Shown piece after piece: positions 15,856 through 24,132 of a stretch of DNA of 36,329 bases (its first letter is position 1; each line of letters begins with the position of its first letter). Below the pieces are notes generated by a model that had not been told where the DNA came from, searched no databases, and saw only the letters and a list, made by a program, of their open reading frames with translations. Source of the DNA: CBDCGJ01 sp965238305 (GTDB lineage: Bacteria; Pseudomonadota; Alphaproteobacteria; GCA-2731375); NCBI GenBank assembly GCA_965238305.1, contig CBDEHK010000002.1:1-36329 (forward strand), read 5' to 3'. A program made the position numbers and the translations under genes.

Positions 15856-17252
15856 TAAAACAAAATCGGAAACGAACGCCATCAGCGATGGACGTTGCAG
15901 TCTTTGGCCTCATGCGCAGCGGTACGACGTTGGTCGGCGATTTGCTCAGTACGCGCGGCGCTACGATGCTACTGAATGAACCGGATTTGTTTGCGCCCTG
16001 GCATGAACCCACCGTAGAACGTCTGCACCGGACATTGCTCGATGCCGGATTTGACCTGCCGCTGGATGCTCCACGACGTCAGGGCGGTGAGACTTACACC
16101 ACCTACCTGGAACGCGACTTGCTGCCGCAATTACAGGCACTCGATCTATGGGGCGTCAAACAGGTAAACTTCTACCAATGGCAGAATCTGTTCCAAAGCT
16201 TCCCGCCCGATAAACTGATCCTTTGTCTCCGGGACCTACGCGACGTGGTGGTCTCCTCGGCGGACTTGATTTGCCGCGGCGGCGTCGCTTTCCCAGGTGT
16301 CCGTCGCTTGCGCGACGAAGCCTGGATAATGAGTAGGCTGATATATGGCGCTCACGAATTGCTGGCGATGGCTCAATTACCGCACCTGGCCGTCCGTTAT
16401 GAAGACCTAGTCACCGACACCTCGACGCAGCAGCGCCTTGCTGATTTTGCCGGCGTGGAGCAATTGAGCGACGAACGCCTCAGTCTAAAAAACGAAGCAA
16501 GCGGCAAAAGCGCCTGGGAGTTGGAAAAACATGGTACCGGCATTAGCACTCAGTCCTTGTCGAGGTATGAGGCGATACCTCACAGCACGTTAAAATCGTT
16601 GGCTGATAGGGTGTGGCGGCTGTTGCCGGCCTATTCTAGAGCCTTCGGCTACGAAATGCCGGGACCAAATGAAAGCGTCGTCGATCATCCATTTTCAGCG
16701 GCAACCGGTCAGGGTGCTAATCCCGTAGATCCCAACCTGGATAACACATGGAACTGGCGTGGACCGGACACGCTGGAACCGGTATTTTCGCAACGCCGAG
16801 CACGCATTATGGCGGCAAAAAACATACCCAAAGGATCGGCGGTCCTGGATTTGGGATGTGCGGTTCCGGCCCTGCGATATTTATTACTCGAAGGTTGCAG
16901 CTACCAGCCCAGCGATTACTTGGCCAGAGACCCGTCCTACCATGTATGGGATCCATTCGGAGAATTCGATCTGAGCGCCCCGGAATCGAATTTGTTGACG
17001 GCATTCGGCCTGTTAGAACTGCAATCCGATCTACCCGATTTCCTCCGTCGGGTCCGAGCCGCAGAGCGTCCGCTTCTGGTAAATTATCATGCCAGCGACG
17101 ACACACCGGTATCCGATCCGGCTGCGTTCGGCTGGCGCAATCATTTAGACCGGCACGAATTGGTGACGTGCTTCGCCGAGGCCGACTTTCGCGTGTCGCC
17201 ATTGTGGGCGTTTGACGGTCAGCAAAGTCTTTTTCGCTTGCAACCGAACTGA
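15852..17252 (+). CDS. Sulfotransferase fused to a degenerate methyltransferase-like domain
   Basis: A 466-residue two-domain protein. The N-terminal ~270 residues match PAPS-dependent sulfotransferases: FGLMRSGTTLVGDLL (5'-phosphosulfate loop, residues 18-32), KLILCLRDLRDVVVSSADL (3'-phosphate binding, Arg127 and Ser135), and VRYEDLVTD (residues 181-189). After a linker (PNLDNTWNWRGPDTLEP) comes a Rossmann-like module with SAVLDLGC (331-336) and AFGLLELQSDLPDFLRRVRAA, resembling class I methyltransferases. Its motif I reads GCAVPA, lacking the usual later glycines, so SAM binding is doubtful. Start: GTG overlapping the leader ORF; an ATG 12 codons in is an alternative. Acceptor unknown; a carbohydrate or lipid is plausible. 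It ends at a shared terminator facing the sulfatase operon. Confidence 0.82.
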   Translation: MIKQNRKRTPSAMDVAVFGLMRSGTTLVGDLLSTRGATMLLNEPDLFAPWHEPTVERLHRTLLDAGFDLPLDAPRRQGGETYTTYLERDLLPQLQALDLWGVKQVNFYQWQNLFQSFPPDKLILCLRDLRDVVVSSADLICRGGVAFPGVRRLRDEAWIMSRLIYGAHELLAMAQLPHLAVRYEDLVTDTSTQQRLADFAGVEQLSDERLSLKNEASGKSAWELEKHGTGISTQSLSRYEAIPHSTLKSLADRVWRLLPAYSRAFGYEMPGPNESVVDHPFSAATGQGANPVDPNLDNTWNWRGPDTLEPVFSQRRARIMAAKNIPKGSAVLDLGCAVPALRYLLLEGCSYQPSDYLARDPSYHVWDPFGEFDLSAPESNLLTAFGLLELQSDLPDFLRRVRAAERPLLVNYHASDDTPVSDPAAFGWRNHLDRHELVTCFAEADFRVSPLWAFDGQQSLFRLQPN

Positions 17253-17320
17253 CGGTTCCGCGTTGCTGCTATCGGTCCGCAACCGACTTTCCAACCAAGC
17301 TCCAATCCTCTGTGGCAATC

Positions 17321-17365
17321 GAAAAAAGCCGGGTGTCATTGGTTCGACACCCGGCAAAAATTTTT
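17321..17365. terminator. Bidirectional intrinsic terminator between sulfotransferase and sulfatase
   Basis: A perfect 10-bp stem (GCCGGGTGTC / GACACCCGGC, eight-base loop) is flanked on the left by GAAAAAA, giving a T run for minus-strand transcripts, and on the right by AAAAATTTTT, giving a T run for plus-strand transcripts. It serves both converging units. Confidence 0.9.
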
Positions 17366-17410
17366 GGCGCAACGCTAAAAGCGCTATTCGCAAGTTAGCG
17401 TGTTTTCAGC

Positions 17411-18955
17411 TCATTGGGAGTCACTACCTGACTGCAGCGCCTCTAGGACATTGTCGAGGTTAAACCTGCCCGGTTTTTGGCGCGGCGGATATTCCACGAA
17501 AGTTTGTAGAAACTTTCCAACGTAAGCTTGCGCCGGCAACAGTAAATATGGACGGTCGAGGAACCAATCGTCATAGGTATTGGACGTAACCATGCCGCGT
17601 TCATAAGGGTCGCGGCGGAGGTTTTCCAACAGCGGCACTCGCAACGGCACAAACGGCTCGCGCCAGGCTTGGAAGGTCGCTTCGGCCCGCTGCTCCAGGA
17701 AGATCACTTTCCAGTCCTGATAACGCAATGCAGAAAGTTCGCCATCGTCGGTGAAATAGAAGATCTCATTCCGTGGCCCCTTCTCCGCCTTGCCGGTCAG
17801 ATAGGCCAAGCTATTGTAACCATCGAGATGAACTTTATAGTCCCGGCCCATCGCTTTGTGACCTTTTAGCAGTTTTTCTTTGACGTCCGGTTCGCCAGCA
17901 GCGGCAAGAAATGTCGGCATCCAGTCCATATGATGCATGATCTCATTCGACCACGCGTCAGCTTTGATGTGACCCGGCCAACGCACCATGGCAGGGACCC
18001 GCCAACCACCTTCCCAGTTGGTGTTTTTCTCGCCCCGGAAAGGTGTCATGCCCGCATCCGGCCAGGTGTTCATGTGGGGCCCGTTGTCGGTGGAATAGAA
18101 CACGATTGTGTTGTCGGAGATTTTCAAATCATCGAGTGTCTTGAGAAACTTGCCGATATGCATGTCATGTTCGACCATGCCATCGGAATATTCATCTTGA
18201 CCGGAGATGCCCCGTAATTCGGCCTTGACGTGAGTACGGAAATGCATCCGCGTGCCGCTCCACCAGACAAACCAGGGTTTATCGGCTTTATGCTGTTTTT
18301 CGATAAAATCTATCGCAGCATCGGAGGTAACATCGTCGATGGTTTCCATGCGTTTTTTGGTCAGCGGCCCGGTGTCTTCGATCCTGCCGTCGGCATAAGA
18401 GTGGATCACACCACGCGGCCCGAAGCGCTTGCGGAATTCCGGGTCCTTCGGATAATCTTCATTCTCCGGCTCTTCCTCCGCGTTCAGGTGATAAAGATTG
18501 CCGTAGAATTCATCAAAACCATGGTTCGAAGGCAGCATTTCATCGCGATCACCCAAGTGGTTCTTGCCGAATTGGCCAGTCGCGTAGCCGTGGTTTTTCA
18601 ACAACCCAGCGATTGTCGGATCTTTTACGTTCATCCCTTCCTTAGCACCGGGCAGACCGACTTTCGACAAGCCGCTGCGAAAGACACTTTGCCCCATGAT
18701 GAATGAGGCGCGGCCGGCGGTGCAGGATTGTTCCGCATAATAATCCGTGAAGGTCATGCCCTCTTTGCCGATACGGTCTATGTTCGGTGTCTGATAGCCC
18801 ATCAGTCCATGGGTATAACGACTGACATTGGCCTGCCCGATATCGTCGCCCCAGATGACAAGAATATTCGGTTTGCCGGTTTCTGCCGATAAACTCGTGG
18901 CCATGATCGATGCGACCATAACTATGGAAAATAAAAATATAAGGCGGTTAATCAT
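17411..18955 (-). CDS. Secreted arylsulfatase-family sulfatase
   Basis: A 514-residue sulfatase exported by an N-terminal signal peptide (MINRLIFLFSIVMVASIMATSLSA, cleavage near LSA-ETG). The ATG has GGGGGAA nine bases upstream; an open extension further up is not protein-like. Metal-binding WGDDIG (Asp37, Asp38), the formylglycine motif SCTAGRAS (Cys78 to Arg82, C-X-A-X-R and not the commoner C-X-P-X-R), FGKNHLGD and FYSTDNGPHM are all present. The cysteine must be oxidised to formylglycine by a maturase, which is not in the window. It hydrolyses a sulfate ester in the periplasm; the substrate is unknown. It lies 41 bp after the HAD gene in one operon. Confidence 0.93.
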   Translation of the reverse strand: MINRLIFLFSIVMVASIMATSLSAETGKPNILVIWGDDIGQANVSRYTHGLMGYQTPNIDRIGKEGMTFTDYYAEQSCTAGRASFIMGQSVFRSGLSKVGLPGAKEGMNVKDPTIAGLLKNHGYATGQFGKNHLGDRDEMLPSNHGFDEFYGNLYHLNAEEEPENEDYPKDPEFRKRFGPRGVIHSYADGRIEDTGPLTKKRMETIDDVTSDAAIDFIEKQHKADKPWFVWWSGTRMHFRTHVKAELRGISGQDEYSDGMVEHDMHIGKFLKTLDDLKISDNTIVFYSTDNGPHMNTWPDAGMTPFRGEKNTNWEGGWRVPAMVRWPGHIKADAWSNEIMHHMDWMPTFLAAAGEPDVKEKLLKGHKAMGRDYKVHLDGYNSLAYLTGKAEKGPRNEIFYFTDDGELSALRYQDWKVIFLEQRAEATFQAWREPFVPLRVPLLENLRRDPYERGMVTSNTYDDWFLDRPYLLLPAQAYVGKFLQTFVEYPPRQKPGRFNLDNVLEALQSGSDSQ

Positions 18956-18996
18956 AGTGGTTTCCCCCAAGGATCGTTTGCAAATAGTTATGATAT

Positions 18997-20010
18997 TCAT
19001 TCGTATGGAAATATGGTTTTCCAGTCCGCAGCCATGTCGATGACCAACCAACCGCGGTCTTTGGCTTCTGTGAGCCCGCGGTCAAGCCGCCCTATCGCGC
19101 TTTCGCGATCATAGGCCCATTCCCGCGCGGAATCCGTATGGTGCACAAGCAAGGCGAGCCGTGACCCGTCACCGCTAGTCGCCCATTCCAACATCTCGAA
19201 ATCGCCATCCGAATTTCCGCCAGCCAAGATCGGGCGTTTGCCTATTTTGCTGTCGATGGCAATCGGTTTGCCGTCTTTGTCGTCGATAAAGGCGATCGCC
19301 GGGTCTTTTATGATTGTCGGGACGCCGTCAATTATTTTGTAAGATGTTTTTCCGGTGCTGCCGATAACCTGCTCCGGCGGGACGCCATAAACCTGTTCAG
19401 CGAAAACCCGCATGAAATGAATGCCGCCGCCGGATACGATATAGGTCGAGAAGCCTTTGTCGCGCAGATAGCGCAGCAATTCCAACATCGGTTGGTAGAC
19501 CATTTCGTCATAACGCCGACCGGTTACCGGGTGTTTGGCGGTTTCCAGCCATTTTCTGACGGAGGCGCTAAACGCCTTCACACTGACCCCTGAGTGGGAG
19601 GCCATGACAATCTCCAGCAGGGCTTTTTTGCCGCCCGCCAGGGCGGCCTTCAGGTCACCATTTGCGGCCGCTTTCAGGGCCGGCGTTTTGAGGATAGACG
19701 GGTCGGCTTCCGCCAACTCACGAAGGCGATCAAGGGCGTAGAATAACTGAAAATAAACCGGTTGTTCCGCCCACAGTGTGCCGTCATTGTCAAAAACAGC
19801 AATCCGGTCCGCCGGTGTCACATACTTTGAAGACGTTTTGTCCGTCGAAGAGGCAACAAAAGCAAGTATTCTTGTTTTGGCTTGACTGTTTTTCCAAGAC
19901 GGCAACGGGTCGGCCTGAGCGGCGAGCGCACAAAGCGCGGCCAGCCCAATGATGATCAGGCTTCGAAATGCAATTTTTCCGCCTACTTTCAACTTTTCTT
20001 GAAACCACAT
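18997..20010 (-). CDS. Secreted HAD superfamily phosphatase
   Basis: A 337-residue HAD hydrolase. The ATG with AGGAA upstream gives a signal peptide (FRSLIIIGLAALCALAAQA, cleavage before DPLPSW). Motif I is FDNDGTLW (Asp74, Asp76), motif II the threonine/serine of IVSGGG, motif III the lysine of SKIGKRP, and motif IV GGNSDGDFEML, the arrangement of phosphoserine phosphatase-like enzymes. It probably removes phosphate from a small organic ester in the periplasm. Placed first in the operon with the sulfatase, it suggests joint stripping of phosphate and sulfate esters from one substrate, but that is inference. Confidence 0.9.
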   Translation of the reverse strand: MWFQEKLKVGGKIAFRSLIIIGLAALCALAAQADPLPSWKNSQAKTRILAFVASSTDKTSSKYVTPADRIAVFDNDGTLWAEQPVYFQLFYALDRLRELAEADPSILKTPALKAAANGDLKAALAGGKKALLEIVMASHSGVSVKAFSASVRKWLETAKHPVTGRRYDEMVYQPMLELLRYLRDKGFSTYIVSGGGIHFMRVFAEQVYGVPPEQVIGSTGKTSYKIIDGVPTIIKDPAIAFIDDKDGKPIAIDSKIGKRPILAGGNSDGDFEMLEWATSGDGSRLALLVHHTDSAREWAYDRESAIGRLDRGLTEAKDRGWLVIDMAADWKTIFPYE

Positions 20011-20140
20011 AAAATTATTCCTATCATAACTTTTCCATGGCCCTAAGATTTCCACCGTAAATCACGCAAGAACGTGGGTCAATAAGACCCCGACCGCCGC
20101 TACAATCCGAGTTGGCATATCGCAAGTTATTGTCGTTGTA

Positions 20141-20152
20141 ATTAGACCTAAT
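20141..20152. promoter_or_regulatory. Possible operator in the HAD-sulfatase / Crp divergent region
   Basis: ATTAG-AC-CTAAT is a short inverted repeat in the 161-bp region between the HAD-sulfatase operon and the Crp/Fnr gene, 20 bases before the regulator's ATG. It is not a canonical Crp or Fnr site (no TGTGA or TTGAT half). It may be a binding site for the neighbouring regulator, or chance in A+T-rich DNA. Confidence 0.25.
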
Positions 20153-20171
20153 AATTGAATTGTATATTTTG

Positions 20172-20879
20172 ATGGATTTGACAAAAGAAATGTTTCGTAA
20201 CCCAGCCCTCGTCCGCGCCATTGATGTCTTGTCAAACAAAGGCTGGCTTTCCGAGCGGACGGAAGAAGTACGCAGTTTAATTTTCTCCATTGCCGAATTA
20301 CGCCAATTCCGGACGGACGAGGCGATCTATCATATCGGCGATCAGCCAAACGGCTTGTTTGGTCTTGTCGAAGGCAGTTTGCAGATATCCATCGCTACCG
20401 ATTATGGCGAAGAATATGCGCCGCATCGCGCCGATATTGGTTATTGGATTGGTGATCTCGCATTGTTCTCTGGCGGCTCGCGCATTGCCGGGGTGAAGGC
20501 GTTGGCCCCAACTCTCTTGTTATTCGTTCCGCGGCCCAAAATCCTCAGTTTAGTGAAAGAATATCCTGAGTTATACCGTGATTTTTATGCCTTATCAGAA
20601 AGCAACATGTCGCTTGCCTTACGCCTACTTGCAAATTTGGCGGTAACGCGATCTGACATAAGGCTCGCCCTCAGACTTCTCCTTTACGAGGAACTATCAT
20701 CGGAACCGCGCGGCTGGTTGCCGATTTCGCAAGGTCAACTCGCCGCCATGATCGCGGTATCAGTTCCGACCCTGCAGCGCGTTCTGAAGGACTTCGCGAA
20801 TGATGGTCTGGTAGAGGTTGGGTATTCCAAGCTGCGGATTATCGATCGGGAAAAACTGTTGGCTCTTTGCCAAAACTGA
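20172..20879 (+). CDS. Crp/Fnr family transcriptional regulator
   Basis: A 235-residue regulator. The N-terminal cyclic-nucleotide-type β-barrel (DEAIYHIGDQPNGLFGLVEGSLQIS, IGDLALFSGGSRIAGVKA) is followed by the long dimer helix and a C-terminal winged helix (SQGQLAAMIAVSVPTLQRVLKDFANDGLVEV). The phosphate-binding cassette keeps the arginine but has Ile where cAMP binders have Ser or Thr, and there are no Fnr-type cysteines at the N-terminus, so the ligand is unclear. The ATG chosen lies four codons after a TTG; neither has a good ribosome site. It is divergent from the HAD-sulfatase operon, so control of that operon is likely but unproven. Confidence 0.88.
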   Translation: MDLTKEMFRNPALVRAIDVLSNKGWLSERTEEVRSLIFSIAELRQFRTDEAIYHIGDQPNGLFGLVEGSLQISIATDYGEEYAPHRADIGYWIGDLALFSGGSRIAGVKALAPTLLLFVPRPKILSLVKEYPELYRDFYALSESNMSLALRLLANLAVTRSDIRLALRLLLYEELSSEPRGWLPISQGQLAAMIAVSVPTLQRVLKDFANDGLVEVGYSKLRIIDREKLLALCQN

Positions 20880-21065
20880 ATTTGCTCACGCACACGACCA
20901 GTTGCATTCAAACTTGTGGCATTAACAAAGTTTTGTCAAAAATATTGTAATCCACAAACCTAAAGTGCCAATATCAGGCCGGGATTTTTGGTGATGTCGC
21001 TGGCTTTCCGTTTAGCATCATTGTTCAGCCTAAATACCTGCAGAAACCCCGCCTTATGCCGGCAT

Positions 21066-21971
21066 TTATGGCCCGGTGCTTTGCTGCTGCCGGGCCTCGC
21101 GATGGGCGATATAGCTGGCACTGGTGACAATGACGATACCGCCGGCAAAGACCCAAAGGCTCGGTTCTTCGCTGAAAATATAAAAGCCCAGCATGTTGGC
21201 CCAGATCAATTGCAGGAATTCCGCCGGCTGCATCACCGTTAAATCGATCAGGCGCAGGGCGCGAATGATGGCCAGATGGCTGAGCGTCGCCAGCCCCGCC
21301 GCCAGCGTCAGCCAGCCCAATTCCTCAATCGTCGGCAGGCGCCAGACAAAAAGCGCTGGTATCAGGATGGTCACGGCAGCGCAGATATTCAGATAGGCGA
21401 CGATGGTGGTGCCGTCCTCGCTTGCCACCAGCTGCTTTGTCAAGAGTTTGGAGGCCGCGAACAACGGCGCCGCGATCAGCATGGCGATGGCGCCTGGGTG
21501 AATAGTGGCAACGCCCGGGCGCAGAATTAGTAAAACCCCCAGCAGGCCTGCAGCAATGGCGGCGATCCGACGCACCCGTAAGCGCTCGCCCAGGAACAAA
21601 AATGCACCAAGCGTGACAAATATCGGGGCGATAAAACTTAACGCCATTACTTCGGCCAACGGGATATAAGCCAGCGCGACAAACCACAGCAGCACCGCGA
21701 TGCCATGTACCGTGCCGCGCGCGATATGCAGCACCGCATGCTGCGTCCGCAACAAACTCAGACCCTGGCGCAGGAATATCGGCAGCAAGGTTACCATGCC
21801 AAGGGCATAACGCAGGAAGGCGGTCTCAATCGGCGGCAGATCGCGGCCGACATGGCGGGCAATAGCGGTAAAGCCGGTAAACAGTAGCCCAGCCAAAACC
21901 ACCCATAACATTCCAATCACAATTTTGCTGTTCCCGGCGCGGACCCGCCCCGGCTTTGACGACTTGATCAT
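21066..21971 (-). CDS. DMT superfamily (EamA) transporter
   Basis: A 301-residue membrane protein with about ten hydrophobic helices in two EamA repeats: the first half has WVVLAGLLFTGFTAIARHVG and RPGVATI near its end, the second starts GAIAMLIAAPLFAASKLLTKQL. Motifs such as AEVMALSFIAPIFVTLGAFLFLGERL mark the RhaT/EamA group, which exports or imports amino acids, nucleotides or other metabolites; the substrate is unknown. The C-terminus is short and charged (AHREARQQQ). It stands alone on the minus strand, flanked by ~180-bp gaps with nothing I can name apart from a repeated ATTCCTGCA (about 22033 and 22054). Confidence 0.9.
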   Translation of the reverse strand: MIKSSKPGRVRAGNSKIVIGMLWVVLAGLLFTGFTAIARHVGRDLPPIETAFLRYALGMVTLLPIFLRQGLSLLRTQHAVLHIARGTVHGIAVLLWFVALAYIPLAEVMALSFIAPIFVTLGAFLFLGERLRVRRIAAIAAGLLGVLLILRPGVATIHPGAIAMLIAAPLFAASKLLTKQLVASEDGTTIVAYLNICAAVTILIPALFVWRLPTIEELGWLTLAAGLATLSHLAIIRALRLIDLTVMQPAEFLQLIWANMLGFYIFSEEPSLWVFAGGIVIVTSASYIAHREARQQQSTGP

Positions 21972-22152
21972 GCGGTCAGACTATCCCGATGCACAAAATT
22001 CTGCACGCGATAATCGGCCGGCCTAATTGTCATTCCTGCAGGTTCAATCGTTATTCCTGCACAGGCAAGAATTCATCGATCAACGTGACGGGTTGTGGAG
22101 AAGTTGACTCCCGCTCGCGCAGGAGTGATCGATGTTATAGCTACTCACGCCT

Positions 22153-22770
22153 TCAATGAATGTTGTGACGGAAATACGGCATGCCGCCTCCACGAATAGC
22201 CGCGATCCAACTATCCAAACGACCGTCTTCGCTTTTCCAAAACAACTTGCAACTTTCCAGATATTTCACAACAGCATCTTTTTCGCCGGCTTCCAACAAA
22301 GTTTTCGCCAATCGCATATTCGGTCCGAAGGAATTCAACTGCGGGGAACCGGGTGTTGCACCGGCCAGCAATAAATGTTCGGCACCAAGCTCAATATTAC
22401 TCCGTGCCACCGCGACCAAGCCCAAAACCATATTTGCGTCATGGACGACATTACCGTGATTCCATACATAATGTGTGCAGTTGCAATCTACATTATCGAG
22501 TTCGAGCGCCAACTTCGCTGTTTCAAACGCCAGATCGAGATTGCCAACCAGATAGGCCGTCAAAGCCACTTCGTCCGCATAGATGTACCGATCACTGTCC
22601 GTTCCATTGGCGAGCAGTGCTACTCCCATTTCGAGTTTTTTGTTGAGATCGCGTTCAAAATAAAACAGTGAACCAGGATCATCGGGACGAGCATCTGGAA
22701 TTTCGTCCTCGCAACCGATCATTAAAAGCAAAACCAGAATCAAAGTTACCGTTCGCACGAATACAATCAT
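22153..22770 (-). CDS. Conserved lipoprotein with TPR-like repeats
   Basis: A 205-residue protein with a short lipoprotein signal (FVRTVTLILVLLLMIGC, cleavage before Cys20), so probably anchored in a membrane facing the periplasm. The body is helical with pairs such as ALTAYLVGNLDLAFETAKLALEL and ALLEAGEKDAVVKYLESCKLFWK that look like loose tetratricopeptide helices. A GNVVHDANMVLGLVAVARSNIELGAEHLLLAGATPGSPQL stretch, followed by SFGPNMRLAK, recurs, as I remember, in a family of uncharacterised bacterial proteins. No catalytic motif is evident. Two cysteines close together (DNVDCNCTHY) might bind metal or form a disulfide. Function unknown. Confidence 0.7.
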   Translation of the reverse strand: MIVFVRTVTLILVLLLMIGCEDEIPDARPDDPGSLFYFERDLNKKLEMGVALLANGTDSDRYIYADEVALTAYLVGNLDLAFETAKLALELDNVDCNCTHYVWNHGNVVHDANMVLGLVAVARSNIELGAEHLLLAGATPGSPQLNSFGPNMRLAKTLLEAGEKDAVVKYLESCKLFWKSEDGRLDSWIAAIRGGGMPYFRHNIH

Positions 22771-22891
22771 CGATTATGTTCCGCAGTAGATATGTCAACA
22801 CACTTAATGATAGCACGTCATTGTTTTTAAATCTAAACTTGATATTTCTATAGTCGTTTGAACCCGAAATCTGTCCCAAACCCAAAACCTG

Positions 22892-23347
22892 CTAGGCGTC
22901 CCACCAGAAATTCGATAACGCAGCGTCGGCAAATTGGCCCAATTCTTGGTGTCCGGACATCTGGCAGAGGAATTTTTTCACCACCCCGATTTGCGCTCGT
23001 GTCAGCAGAGTGAATTTTGATTTGCGGAAGGTATATAATTGGTCTTGTGCGTCACCGGGATTGAGGGCGCGCAGAATGCTTTCACCGGCGATTTCCGCGC
23101 TGTCGGGGTGGTTCAAGGTCCAGATCAGGTAGGTCGGCAAATAATACTGGAAGGCTTCAGGGCTGAAGGAGAAGGGCGCGGCATAATTGTAGACGACCAT
23201 CTCGCTAGGCACATCCTGCCAGCGCGATCCTCCATAAAAGGGGGCAATATCGACATCGTCCATGCAGTCGGGATGCAATAGCTGATCGTCGGATGGCGGG
23301 TTGAGGCCAGCAAAGGCGTCTGCAATTACTTGGACGAGCATTTCCAT
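22892..23347 (-). CDS. DUF6714-like hypothetical protein
   Basis: A 151-residue soluble protein rich in aromatic residues. The segments DDQLLHPDCMDDVDIAPFYGG, RWQDVP, VVYNYAAPFSFSPEAFQYYLPTYLIWTL and LTRAQIGVVKKFLCQMSG match what I recall of the DUF6714 family, small proteins of unknown role often scattered in genomes and sometimes near toxin-type genes. No signal peptide and no catalytic triad visible. It is divergent from the 155-residue gene to its right with 75 bp between, and lies 121 bp upstream of the lipoprotein gene on the same strand. Confidence 0.65.
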   Translation of the reverse strand: MEMLVQVIADAFAGLNPPSDDQLLHPDCMDDVDIAPFYGGSRWQDVPSEMVVYNYAAPFSFSPEAFQYYLPTYLIWTLNHPDSAEIAGESILRALNPGDAQDQLYTFRKSKFTLLTRAQIGVVKKFLCQMSGHQELGQFADAALSNFWWDA

Positions 23348-23422
23348 GGACCTAGCTTATGGCTTGTTACCCTCAAGTCCATTCGGCAGAGTGCGATAGG
23401 CAATCATAACAACGGAGATTTG

Positions 23423-23890
23423 ATGGCGGTCTGTATTCAGATTTGCGAGAATATTTGCCATCCCTTTCATGATGATTCTATCTATGGCTTTCAGCTGATT
23501 TCGCCGGAACCTGATTTGGGCGACTGGCGCAGCGAGTTGGTGCTGGACATCGACCATATTGAAGAATGGCTTCAGGACGAGGCGGGGCATATTCGCTTTC
23601 GTTTGCTCCAGGCGCAGTTAACGTTCGTCGATGTCACGGACCTTATGGTCTCCTTCGGTTTCCCTGGAACAAGTTTGGTGCCGTTGCCAATTGACCGCAT
23701 CAGCCGGTCGGACAAACCGACCAAAATCAGGGGTGATGATGGAACGGAATATCTCTGGGCTATTGAGCTAAACGACCAATTAAAGGGTGCGTTCGCATTC
23801 TGCGCCAGCGGTTATCGATTGACCCCACTTGGTGACCCGATCGAATGCGATCAACAACAGATACCACCCCATCTGCGCCACCCGAACTAA
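23423..23890 (+). CDS. Uncharacterised 155-residue acidic protein
   Basis: Start chosen at the ATG with ACGGAG upstream (MAVCIQICENICHPF); the frame is open 31 codons further up but that part overlaps the divergent gene and lacks a ribosome site. The protein is soluble and acidic, mostly β by appearance. The segments YGFQLISPEPDLGDWRSELVLDIDHIEEWL and FRLLQAQLTFVDVTDLMVSFGF resemble a family of short hypothetical proteins with a conserved ELV-DIDYI-EW core, which I recall but cannot name. No known active site. Function unknown; confidence is for it being a real gene. Confidence 0.65.
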   Translation: MAVCIQICENICHPFHDDSIYGFQLISPEPDLGDWRSELVLDIDHIEEWLQDEAGHIRFRLLQAQLTFVDVTDLMVSFGFPGTSLVPLPIDRISRSDKPTKIRGDDGTEYLWAIELNDQLKGAFAFCASGYRLTPLGDPIECDQQQIPPHLRHPN

Positions 23891-24132
23891 AACGTCGCTG
23901 GTCTGGCCGTTATGAAAGGAACTAGATCGCGGCCGCCACGGTTTTGAATTTACCGACAGAATGGGCCGTCGATTTAGGTAAAATTTGCGCTACACTTGTT
24001 CATCGAATTGGGCGCCGTCGGGATGTTTATCATCTTCGGTTTGCGCCGCATCAATCTAGGCGATACTGATTGTGCTGTTGCCGTCGGCGCGCTTTCTCTA
24101 CGCGCAGTTTTTCTATTTCACGCCTTCGCCCT

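Noticed and set aside
18230..18706. Plus-strand 158-codon frame within the sulfatase
   Set aside because: The sulfatase motifs are all on the minus strand; this frame has no recognisable protein features.
22030..22062. Repeated ATTCCTGCA upstream of the DMT gene
   Set aside because: Only two short copies, no array or flanking structure; likely chance.
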